Shown here: positions 1 through 5,821 of the stretch, piece by piece
Position numbering within the stretch: position 1 is the stretch's first letter
Layout of the letters: each line of letters begins with the position of its first letter
Assembly (NCBI GenBank): GCA_910588175.1
Contig: CAJUQQ010000072.1
Location: 1 to 9,374, forward strand
DNA: 9,374 bases
Direction of reading: 5' to 3'
Source: an uncultured Oscillibacter sp.
GTDB taxonomy: Bacteria; Bacillota; Clostridia; Oscillospirales; Oscillospiraceae
Position numbers and translations under genes: made by a program
The notes under the pieces: generated by a model
What the model was told of the DNA's origin: nothing
Seen by the model: only the letters and a program-made list of their open reading frames with translations
Databases searched by the model: none

Positions 1-81
1 TTTCCCTTCAAAACATCCTCACTCCCTGCCTCTTGTTGGTCCATCCTATGCGCCGGGACGTGGGGAAATGCGAAAAACTTC
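1..81. other. Upstream region with no supported gene
   Basis: No convincing coding sequence is seen on either strand before the promoter at 82. A leftward ATG (complement of 42-44) opens a frame of about 14 codons that runs off the edge, but it has only a weak ribosome binding site. It may or may not be the start of a divergent gene. Confidence 0.3.
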
Positions 82-112
82 TTGACATGGAGCGGGCTCC
101 AAGTGTTATGCT
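82..112 (+). promoter_or_regulatory. Promoter with 19-bp spacer and MerR-type operator dyad
   Basis: A consensus -35 box TTGACA (82-87) and a -10 box TATGCT (107-112) with an upstream TG are separated by 19 bp instead of the usual 17. The spacer holds a perfect 6-2-6 dyad, TGGAGC (88-93) and GCTCCA (96-101). This extends with two mismatches to 10-bp half-sites at 84-93 and 96-105. A long spacer with a centred dyad is the known architecture of promoters activated by MerR-family regulators, which untwist the DNA to realign the boxes. The predicted start of transcription is near 119, leaving a short leader before the ATG at 156. No MerR gene is visible in the window, so the regulator itself is inferred. 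Confidence 0.75.
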
Positions 113-155
113 GGAAGACAGACAAATGGTCTCATGAAACAAGGAGGTAGGACAT

Positions 156-1304
156 ATGAAATACCGCGTGTTGGGCCGGACCGGCCTGCGGGTTGGAGAA
201 ATCGGCGTGGGCTGCGAGGGATTCCTGGGAAAGACCCCGGAGCAGGTGAGCGAATGGCTGGATGTACTGGAGGAGGCGGGAGCCAACTGCATCGATCTCT
301 ATACGCCGGACCCGGCGTTCCGCGGGGGCCTGGGCCGGGCCCTTCGGGGGCGGCGGGAGAAGTTTGTTCTCCAGGCCCATCTCTGCTCCGTCTGGAAGGA
401 TGGGCAGTACAAAAGAAGCCGGGACATCGTCGAGGTCCGGGCCAGCTTTGAGGACCAGCTCCGGCGGCTGGAGACGGACCATGTGGAAATTGGCATGGTG
501 CATTACGTGGACTCCCTGGCGGACTGGGAGGGGGTGAAAAACGGCCCCGTCATGGCCTATGCCAAGGAGCTGAAGGAGGCGGGGAGAATCGGCTGCGCGG
601 GCCTGTCCAGCCACAACCCCCAAGTGGCCCTGGCGGCGGTGAAGTCCGGGCTGATCGGCGTGCTGATGTTCAGCGTGAACCCCTGCTACGACCTCCAGCC
701 CGCCAGCGAGGATGTGGAGGAGCTCTGGGCGCCCAAGAACTACGCCGCCCCGCTGCTGAACATGGACCCGGAACGGCGGGAGTTGTACGAGACCTGCCAG
801 CGCTTGGGCGTGGGCATCACGGTGATGAAGGCCTTCGGCGGCGGGGATCTGCTCAGCGCGTCCCTCTCCCCGGCGGGGAAGGCTCTGACGGCCTTCCAGT
901 GCCTCCAGTACGCCCTGGACCGGCCCGGCGTGGCCTGTGTGATGTCCGGGGCACGGAGCTTGGAGGATTTGAAACACAGCCTCGCGTTTGAGGAGGCCCC
1001 GGAGGGGGCGCGGGATTATGCCGCCGCCCTGGCGGCCCTGCCTAAGATCAGCTGGAAGGGCCGCTGCATGTACTGCGGCCACTGCGCCCCCTGCCCCAAG
1101 GGCATCCCCGTGGCGGACGTGACCAAATTTCTGAACCTCTCCCTGGCGCAGGGGGCGGTTCCCGAGACGGTCCGGGAGCACTACGCCGCGCTGTCCCACG
1201 GGGCGGGGGCGTGCGTCCGGTGCGGGGCCTGTGAGACCCGCTGCCCCTTCGCGGTGCCGGTTATGGAGAACATGGCCCGGGCGGCGGAGCTCTTCGGGAG
1301 GTGA
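156..1304 (+). CDS. Aldo/keto reductase-like protein with C-terminal double 4Fe-4S domain
   Basis: The 382-residue protein starts at an ATG 7 nt after a full AAGGAGGT site (141-148). The N-terminal ~290 residues have the aldo/keto reductase TIM-barrel pattern, with GRTGLRV at the start, Asp47 in the NCIDLY segment and His116 in MVHYVD. The C-terminus carries two cysteine sets typical of 4Fe-4S clusters: C304, C307, C310, C313 and C353, C356, C359, C363, each followed by Pro. This matches the COG1453 type, in which a reductase barrel is joined to a ferredoxin-like domain. The usual catalytic Tyr (five residues after the Asp) and Lys are not at their expected places: Asp52 and His75 sit there. 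A standard NADPH-dependent carbonyl reduction is therefore uncertain; the substrate is unknown and the protein probably acts in the cytoplasm. It is the first gene of the operon and lies behind a MerR-type promoter. Family assignment is firm; activity is not. Confidence 0.9.
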   Translation: MKYRVLGRTGLRVGEIGVGCEGFLGKTPEQVSEWLDVLEEAGANCIDLYTPDPAFRGGLGRALRGRREKFVLQAHLCSVWKDGQYKRSRDIVEVRASFEDQLRRLETDHVEIGMVHYVDSLADWEGVKNGPVMAYAKELKEAGRIGCAGLSSHNPQVALAAVKSGLIGVLMFSVNPCYDLQPASEDVEELWAPKNYAAPLLNMDPERRELYETCQRLGVGITVMKAFGGGDLLSASLSPAGKALTAFQCLQYALDRPGVACVMSGARSLEDLKHSLAFEEAPEGARDYAAALAALPKISWKGRCMYCGHCAPCPKGIPVADVTKFLNLSLAQGAVPETVREHYAALSHGAGACVRCGACETRCPFAVPVMENMARAAELFGR

Positions 1305-1308
1305 GGAC

Positions 1309-1728
1309 ATGAGACGTACGGTTTTGATTCTGGACGGCCAGGGCGGCGGCGTGGGAAGCCGGCTGGTGAAGCTGCTGAAGCCCCGTCTCCCGGAGGACTG
1401 CCTCCTCCTCTGCGCGGGAACCAACGTGGCGGCCACCGCCGCCATGCTGAAGGCCGGGGCCGCCCAGGGGGCCACGGGGGAGAACGCCGTGGTGTACAAC
1501 GCCGCCCGGGCGGACCTGATTCTGGGGCCCATCGGCGTCATCCTGGCCAACGGCATTCTGGGAGAGGTCTCCCCCGCCATGGCTGCCGCCGTCTCCGGGT
1601 CCGGGGCGGTGAAAATCCTGATTCCCTCCTCCTCCTGCGGCGTATATGTAGCGGGGGTGGAGGAGTGCCGCCTGGAGGAGTACCTCCACCGGGCGGCGGA
1701 GCTGGCGGAGCGGGAGCTGGGCCTATGA
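1309..1728 (+). CDS. DUF3842 family protein
   Basis: This is a 139-residue protein. Its start is placed at the ATG at 1309, four bases after the preceding stop; the GGGAGGTGAGG just before it overlaps the end of the upstream gene and serves as ribosome binding site. The open frame extends upstream to 1231, but that part lies inside the reductase gene and has no such site. The N-terminus has a beta strand followed by a glycine-rich loop, LDGQGGGVG (residues 8-16). The middle contains GTNVAATAAMLKAGA and the segment LGPIGVILANGILGEVSP, and a serine-rich IPSSSCGVYVAGV segment lies near the end. These agree with the DUF3842 family of Clostridia as I know it. No function is established; the glycine-rich loop suggests a Rossmann-like nucleotide site, which is inference only. 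It is tightly coupled to both neighbours. Confidence 0.85.
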   Translation: MRRTVLILDGQGGGVGSRLVKLLKPRLPEDCLLLCAGTNVAATAAMLKAGAAQGATGENAVVYNAARADLILGPIGVILANGILGEVSPAMAAAVSGSGAVKILIPSSSCGVYVAGVEECRLEEYLHRAAELAERELGL

Positions 1729-2876
1729 GCGGGAACTTTCTGGACATCGCAAGGGCCCATTGGACCCGGTATCCGGCCATGGAGCCCCAGGACTTTGCCA
1801 AGCTGGCCTATCAAAGCGAATTCGGTCCCGCCCACATGGTCCGGAGCCCGGACAAGGTGCTGGCGGCCCTGCTGGAGGAGCGGAAGGAGGCGGGGACGGA
1901 GCCTCTTCCTCCGGAGCCCATCGGAAACGGCCTCTGCCGCTTCCACCTCACCCAGGCGCTTTCCACGCTGTCGGAGCTTCCCCTGATCGGGCGGATGTTC
2001 ACCCTGACCATGGGCTCCGTGGAGGGAACCGTGTCCGGTCTCTCTGTAAAGCTGGACCAGCTGACCGCTCTCCCCGTCCCCGGACTGCCGGACTATCTGG
2101 AGAGCTGGCGGCGGGAGGGCTGTCCCTCCGTTCATCACAGCGAGGCGTTTCGGAGCGCCTACCGCCCCCACTACCGGGTTCTGCAAACGAAGCTGGCCGG
2201 GTTCCTCCCGGCGCTGGTCCCCATCGACCGGCTGTCCAGAGAGCATTACGCCGCCTGGCTGCGCCTGCCCCGCCCGGGGGACAAGCGGCCGGATGAACGT
2301 CCCAGCGCTCACCTGCGCCGCCACGGCATCCGTCCCTTTCTCGTCGCTGTGGACGGCCGCTGCGGCAGCGGAAAGACCGGCTTTTCCGGCATCGTGGAGC
2401 AGCTGATTCCCGGCTTCAAGCACATCGCCCACATGGACGATCTCTACCTCCCCTGGGAGAAGCGGCCCCCGGACTGGATGGAGACCCCTGCTGGGAACAT
2501 GGACCTGGAACGGCTCCGGCGGGAGATCCTGCTGCCGGTTCGCTCCGGGGAGCCGCTGGCGTATCCGCCCTTCCTTCCTGACGGTCCGGTGCTGGACGAA
2601 TACGGAGAACCCATGGAGATTGACCCGGACGAGGTGGAGCTGATTCTTGTGGAGGGCACCTATTCCCAGCACCCCTCCCTGGCAACGTACTACGACTATA
2701 AAATCTTCCTCACCTGTGACCATGAGGAGCAGACCCGCCGCCTCCGGGCCCGGGAGGGGGAGTATTATCCCACCTTTGACCGGGTGTGGCGGGCACTGGA
2801 GGAAGCCTATTTTGCCGCCTGCGGCACGGAGGCGGCCGCGGATTTGGTGGTGGACACCACCGGATTTTTCGATTGA
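1725..2876 (+). CDS. Uridine kinase-like P-loop protein with unassigned N-terminal domain
   Basis: The start is set at the ATG at 1725, which overlaps the stop of the DUF3842 gene (ATGA), so the two are probably translationally coupled. The frame is open upstream to 1665, but that part is proline/glycine-rich shadow sequence. The protein has 383 residues, against roughly 200-215 for ordinary uridine kinases. The C-terminal half (~205-383) is a nucleoside/nucleotide kinase fold: Walker A GRCGSGKT (211-218), a uridine-kinase-like MDDLYLP motif (237-243), VEG (309-311) in the Walker B position, and an Arg-rich segment after CDHEEQTRRLRAR that resembles a lid. The N-terminal ~200 residues contain AYQSEFGPAHM and IGNGLCRFHL motifs. 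I believe they occur in other clostridial proteins but cannot assign them a function. The phosphate acceptor is unknown; calling it a true uridine kinase would go beyond the evidence. Confidence 0.85.
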   Translation: MSGNFLDIARAHWTRYPAMEPQDFAKLAYQSEFGPAHMVRSPDKVLAALLEERKEAGTEPLPPEPIGNGLCRFHLTQALSTLSELPLIGRMFTLTMGSVEGTVSGLSVKLDQLTALPVPGLPDYLESWRREGCPSVHHSEAFRSAYRPHYRVLQTKLAGFLPALVPIDRLSREHYAAWLRLPRPGDKRPDERPSAHLRRHGIRPFLVAVDGRCGSGKTGFSGIVEQLIPGFKHIAHMDDLYLPWEKRPPDWMETPAGNMDLERLRREILLPVRSGEPLAYPPFLPDGPVLDEYGEPMEIDPDEVELILVEGTYSQHPSLATYYDYKIFLTCDHEEQTRRLRAREGEYYPTFDRVWRALEEAYFAACGTEAAADLVVDTTGFFD

Positions 2877-2928
2877 GGCGGCCCGGCGGGCACACAGGTC
2901 CGCCTGGGCAGTCCCCGCTAAAAAATGC
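2877..2928 (+). other. Intergenic stretch with weak stem-loop after kinase gene
   Basis: GCCCGGCGG (2881-2889) can pair with CCGCC (2900-2904) and GGGC (2906-2909) around one bulged T, giving a 9-bp stem just after the kinase stop. No T-run follows (AGTCCCC comes next), so this is not a convincing intrinsic terminator. It could slow or weaken readthrough into the next transcript. A separate promoter starts at 2929. Confidence 0.35.
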
Positions 2929-2958
2929 TTGGCAGAAGCGAGCCCCCTGTGGTATACT
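2929..2958 (+). promoter_or_regulatory. Sigma-A-type promoter of the first ECF S-component gene
   Basis: A -35 box TTGGCA (2929-2934) and a -10 box TATACT (2953-2958) are separated by 18 bp. Transcription would start near 2965 and give a leader of about 73 nt. This suggests the S-component gene is expressed independently of the upstream operon. Confidence 0.65.
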
Positions 2959-2960
2959 AT

Positions 2961-3037
2961 GGGGGAAGCGACCCGCCGCCAGGAAGGCGGCGGACTGTCA
3001 GAAGACGGAAAAACTGATCCGCAAAGGAGTTTTTCCC
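2961..3037 (+). promoter_or_regulatory. Structured leader of the first ECF S-component gene
   Basis: The leader contains a perfect 8-bp stem, CCGCCGCC (2973-2980) with GGCGGCGG (2986-2993), around an AGGAA loop. GGGAA (2963-2967) can also pair with TTCCC (3033-3037) directly before the ATG, which would enclose the ribosome binding site AAAGGAG (3023-3029). I do not recognise a known riboswitch class; it does not look like preQ1, THF or TPP elements. A regulatory role is inferred from the fold alone. Confidence 0.35.
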
Positions 3038-3613
3038 ATGAACAAATCCAAGACGCAATCCCCTCTCCGGACGCTGGTTACCGCCGCCATGCTGCTGGCC
3101 CTGGGCCTCGTCCTGCCCTTCCTCACCGGGCAGATTCCCCAGATCGGCAAAATGCTCTGCCCCATGCATCTGCCGGTGCTGCTGTGCGGCCTCCTCTGCG
3201 GGTGGAAATACGGCCTCGCCGTGGGCCTGATTCTCCCCCCGCTGCGCTACGTCCTCTTTTTCGCGCCGCCCCTGTTCCCCACCGGAACCGCCATGGCCTT
3301 TGAGCTGGCGGCTTACGGCTTCCTGGCGGGCTTTCTCTACGCCCGGTCTCGCTGGCAGTGCGTCGTCGCTCTGTACCGCTGCCTCATCGCCGCCATGCTG
3401 GGCGGACGGGTGGTCTGGGCCGTGGTTCAGGTGATTCTCTCCGGCGTGTCCGGCCAGGCCTTCACCTGGCAGATGTTCCTCTCCGGCGCGTTTCTCACCG
3501 CCATCCCCGGCATCATCCTCCAGCTGGTCTTCATCCCCGCAGTGATGGTGGCTCTGGACCGGACCGGGCTGGTCCGCTTCCGGCGGAGCGGAGAGACGGC
3601 CCCGGCGGTTTGA
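3038..3613 (+). CDS. ECF transporter S-component, specificity unknown
   Basis: This is a 191-residue hydrophobic protein. The start is the ATG 8 nt after AAAGGAG (3023-3029); the frame is open further upstream, but that part covers the promoter and leader. About five or six membrane segments are visible, roughly at residues 11-30, 43-67, 68-82, 85-102, 108-133 and 145-173. The motifs QIPQIGKMLCPMHLPVLLCG (residues 32-51), MAFELAAYGF and FTWQMFLSGAFLTAIPGI match substrate-binding S-components of energy-coupling-factor vitamin transporters. TM1 has the small-residue pattern (A16, A17, A21) used in such proteins to contact EcfT. It would bind a vitamin or similar small molecule in the cytoplasmic membrane and use a shared EcfA/A'/T module, for which no gene is seen here. 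The ligand cannot be assigned from sequence. It is convergent with the MocR regulator gene, so a link to vitamin B6 is possible but unproven. Confidence 0.8.
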   Translation: MNKSKTQSPLRTLVTAAMLLALGLVLPFLTGQIPQIGKMLCPMHLPVLLCGLLCGWKYGLAVGLILPPLRYVLFFAPPLFPTGTAMAFELAAYGFLAGFLYARSRWQCVVALYRCLIAAMLGGRVVWAVVQVILSGVSGQAFTWQMFLSGAFLTAIPGIILQLVFIPAVMVALDRTGLVRFRRSGETAPAV

Positions 3614-3624
3614 GAATCGGGATA

Positions 3625-3760
3625 CACAACCGGCAAGCCCTGTCCGGGCGGGGATTTTCCCGCCGGAGCTTCGCCAATGTTCCTTTAGAACCATCAAGAG
3701 TCCCGTGGAACAGGTCCTTGTCCGGCGGGAAAATCCCTCGTCCGGTGTCTCCCGGTTGTG
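3625..3760. repeat. 136-bp imperfect inverted repeat between convergent genes
   Basis: The outer arms CACAACCGG (3625-3633) and CCGGTTGTG (3752-3760) are exact reverse complements. Middle arms 3644-3650 and 3739-3745 pair over 7 bp including one G-T. The inner arms 3651-3667 and 3721-3737 (GGGATTTTCCCGCCGGA and its complement) pair perfectly over 17 bp. The 53-nt centre contains a small GTTC-CTTTA-GAAC hairpin (3679-3691). The left arm can also fold locally (GGCGGG 3647-3652 with CCCGCC 3659-3664). No T-run follows any of the stems, so it is not a typical intrinsic terminator. It could be a MITE-like element, a bidirectional transcription barrier, or a structured 3' end shared by both flanking genes. 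Confidence 0.7.
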
Positions 3761-3770
3761 AAGACGGGTA

Positions 3771-5153
3771 TTAAGGCCGGAAGACCTCCGACAGAAGGGC
3801 TTCCGCCTCGTCCAGCCCCGCGATGTCCAGCCCCGCGTAATTCACCACCAGCGTGTGGGCGTAGGCAGGATTGGGAAGACTGGCGTACTCCGACAAAAAC
3901 CCAAGACGCACCCCCAGGCCCTCCGCCCTTTGGCGGAGGGCTTCGTCGTCCTCCGGCCTGTTCAGCCGGAGGAGGAAGTGGAGCCCCGCTCCCCGGTCTG
4001 TAAGCGAGGCGGCGAAGGGGCACAGCCGGAACCGCTCCAGCACCGCCTCCCGGAGGAGACGGTACTGCTTCCGGGCCCGGGAGAGGTGCTGTTCATACCA
4101 GCCGCCCCTCAGAAAGCGGGCAAGCACCTGCTGTTCCAGGGCGGGGACGGTGGAGGCGTAAAACCCCAGCTCCCGCCGCCATCGCTCCAGCAGCCGGGGC
4201 GGCAGGACCATGAAGCCTACCCGCATGGAGGGGGAGATGGTTTGGGAGAAGGTGTTCATATACACCACCCGCCCCCGGGTATCGATGCTCTGGAGGGTGG
4301 GAATGGGCCGCCCGGTGAAGCGGAATTCGCTGTCGTAGTCGTCCTCAATGATGATGCCGTCCGTTTCCTCCGCCCAGCGGAGGAGGGCCTGCCGCCGGGC
4401 GATGGGAGTGACGATGCCCGTGGGGTAGTGGTGGGTGGGAGAGAGGTGAACCGCCGTGGCTCCGGAGGCGTACAAGGGCTCCAGGGCCATGCCCTGGCTG
4501 TCCAGGGGGATGGGACGGCAGACCGCGCCCCACTTGCCGTAGACCTGGCGAATCTTCGGGTAGCCCGGGTCCTCCAGGGCGAAGACGGTTTCCTCCCGGC
4601 CCAGCAGTTGGGCCAGGAGCAGGTACAGATACTCCGCCCCCGCGCCCACGACAATCTGCTCCGGGGATACGGTCATGCCCTTAAAATCCCGCAGGTCCCG
4701 GGCGATGGCCTCCCGCAGGGCGGGGAGCCCCTGGGAGGGAACCGGGGCCAGGTGCTCCCCCTCGGAGAGGACCTGCCGGGTCAGCCGGGCCCAGAGGGCT
4801 GAGGGAAAGCGGGACGGGTCCGTCCGTCCGCTTTTCAGGTCCAGACGCCAGGACCGGGGAGGCTCCGCCGCCGGGAGGACGGCCCCCGCCTCCGCCGCCG
4901 GGAGGCGGCGGTCCACCTGCGCGGCGAAAAAGCCCCGCCTCGGCCGGGCGTCCACGTAGCCCTCCGCCTCCAGCTGGCGGTAAGCTCCCTCCACCGTAAT
5001 CACGGACACCCGAAGGTGCTCCGCCAGGGCCCGTTTGGAGGGCAGCCGCTCTCCCGCCGCCAGCTTTCCGCTTAAAATATCGTCCCGCAGACGGCGGTAC
5101 AGGTACTCGTAAAGAGACAGGCCTCCCCGGGCGTCCAGGTCGTATGTCAGCAT
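3771..5153 (-). CDS. MocR/PdxR-type transcriptional regulator (GntR HTH plus aminotransferase-like domain)
   Basis: The 460-residue protein starts at an ATG 8 nt after AGGAGGG (complement of 5162-5168). Residues ~12-76 form a GntR winged helix, with LRDDILSGKLAAGERLPSKR and the recognition region VSVITVEGAYRQLEAEGYV. Residues ~105-460 form a fold-type I aminotransferase domain with GAGAEYLYLL (171-180), the cofactor-ring contact region SPTHHYPTG (238-246) and IIIEDDYDSEF (267-277), whose Asp normally binds the PLP ring nitrogen. The position that normally holds the Schiff-base Lys (FSKT in relatives) is Gln304 (FSQT; codon CAA at 4244-4242). MocR proteins usually sense PLP or an amine-PLP adduct and control vitamin B6 or amino-compound genes. 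Divergence from an S-component gene suggests control of B6 uptake. I give no gene symbol because the effector is not shown. Confidence 0.92.
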   Translation of the reverse strand: MLTYDLDARGGLSLYEYLYRRLRDDILSGKLAAGERLPSKRALAEHLRVSVITVEGAYRQLEAEGYVDARPRRGFFAAQVDRRLPAAEAGAVLPAAEPPRSWRLDLKSGRTDPSRFPSALWARLTRQVLSEGEHLAPVPSQGLPALREAIARDLRDFKGMTVSPEQIVVGAGAEYLYLLLAQLLGREETVFALEDPGYPKIRQVYGKWGAVCRPIPLDSQGMALEPLYASGATAVHLSPTHHYPTGIVTPIARRQALLRWAEETDGIIIEDDYDSEFRFTGRPIPTLQSIDTRGRVVYMNTFSQTISPSMRVGFMVLPPRLLERWRRELGFYASTVPALEQQVLARFLRGGWYEQHLSRARKQYRLLREAVLERFRLCPFAASLTDRGAGLHFLLRLNRPEDDEALRQRAEGLGVRLGFLSEYASLPNPAYAHTLVVNYAGLDIAGLDEAEALLSEVFRP

Positions 5154-5260
5154 GGGGACATCCCTCCTCTGACCTTATAAAAAATTTCAATTTTGGCTAT
5201 TTCTATCCTATCACAAAGGCGCTATGATGGCAACATCAACAAGGAAAGGAGCGAGGCGCG
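5154..5260. promoter_or_regulatory. Divergent control region between MocR regulator and S-component
   Basis: This 107-bp region is clearly more AT-rich than its surroundings. It holds a perfect 6-2-6 palindrome, AAAATT-TC-AATTTT (5181-5194). Next to it are three consecutive six-base units, CTATTT, CTATCC and TATCAC (5197-5214), resembling the direct repeats bound by MocR proteins. A -10-like TATGAT (5223-5228) on the + strand has only a poor -35 (TTTCTA, 5200-5205, 17-bp spacer), as expected for an activated promoter. On the - strand TATAAG (complement of 5174-5179) may be the -10 of the regulator gene, again with a poor -35. Both genes have good ribosome binding sites at the edges (5162-5168 on the - strand, 5241-5251 on the + strand). 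Confidence 0.5.
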
Positions 5261-5821
5261 ATGGAAAACCTTTTGGATCGGGAGACAGGCCGGGCGGATG
5301 CCCGGCTGCTGGCCTTGACGGGGCTGTTCGCCGCCCTGGGCTGCGCGGGGACCATGGTGATACAGGTCCCCTCCCCCACTGGCGGCTACATGAATCTGGG
5401 GGACGCGGTGGTGATTCTGGGGGCCTGGCTGCTGGGGCCGGCGTATGGAGCGGCCGCCGGGGGCGTGGGACCCGCCATGGCGGACCTGCTGAGCGGCTAC
5501 GCCGTTTATGTCCCCGCCACCCTAGTGATCAAGGCCGTCATGGCCCTGACGGCGGCGCTTTTGTACCGGGCGCTGAACAGGAGGGGGCTGCTCCTCTGCG
5601 CCCTGGCGGCGGAGGTCCCTATGGTTTTGGGCTACTGGCTGTTTGACGGACTGCTGGCCGCCGTTTCCGGCGGCGGGGACCTGGTGCTCTGCCTGACGGC
5701 CAGCGCGGCGGGACTGCCCAGCAATTTGGTCCAGGCCGCCTTCGGCGCGGCGGCGTCCACGCTGCTGGCTTTGGCTCTGCGGCGCAGCGGCTATGTCCGA
5801 AAGCGGTTCCCAAACCTATAA
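5261..5821 (+). CDS. ECF transporter S-component, probable vitamin B6 (PdxU2-like)
   Basis: This is a 186-residue membrane protein. The start ATG lies 9 nt after AAGGAAAGGAG (5241-5251). After a short polar N-terminus there are about five to six hydrophobic segments (roughly 16-36, 47-62, 63-77, 83-103, 109-136, 150-174). The core GGYMNLGDAVVILGAWLLGP (residues 41-60), followed by GAAAGGVGPAMADLL and VPATLVIKAVMAL, matches the PF07155-type S-components (annotated as riboflavin-type or uncharacterised ECF substrate-binding proteins). It would capture a vitamin in the membrane and depend on an ECF module encoded elsewhere. The B6 assignment rests on the divergent MocR/PdxR-type regulator; PdxU2-type S-components are known from comparative genomics to sit next to such regulators. 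Riboflavin or another vitamin remains possible. Confidence 0.8.
   Translation: MENLLDRETGRADARLLALTGLFAALGCAGTMVIQVPSPTGGYMNLGDAVVILGAWLLGPAYGAAAGGVGPAMADLLSGYAVYVPATLVIKAVMALTAALLYRALNRRGLLLCALAAEVPMVLGYWLFDGLLAAVSGGGDLVLCLTASAAGLPSNLVQAAFGAAASTLLALALRRSGYVRKRFPNL

Noticed and set aside
1..44. Possible start of a leftward gene (ATG at complement of 42-44, about 14 codons to the edge), for example a divergent MerR regulator
   Set aside because: There is only a weak ATAGG ahead of it, the fragment is too short to identify, and it does not look like a MerR N-terminus.
132..2723. An 863-residue open frame on the - strand opposite the first operon
   Set aside because: It is antisense to three genes with clear family matches. 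The composition is Arg/Gly/His/Gln-rich and no domain is recognisable. Long antisense frames arise readily in GC-rich DNA from codon bias.
2881..2909. Intrinsic terminator after the kinase gene
   Set aside because: A 9-bp stem with one bulge is present, but no T-run follows it.
2961..3037. preQ1, THF or TPP riboswitch ahead of the first S-component gene
   Set aside because: The leader is short and lacks the conserved sequence blocks of these classes that I can recall.
3855..4802. A 315-residue open frame on the + strand opposite the MocR gene
   Set aside because: It is a shadow of the regulator gene, with low-complexity Gly/Pro/Gln-rich translation and no family signal.
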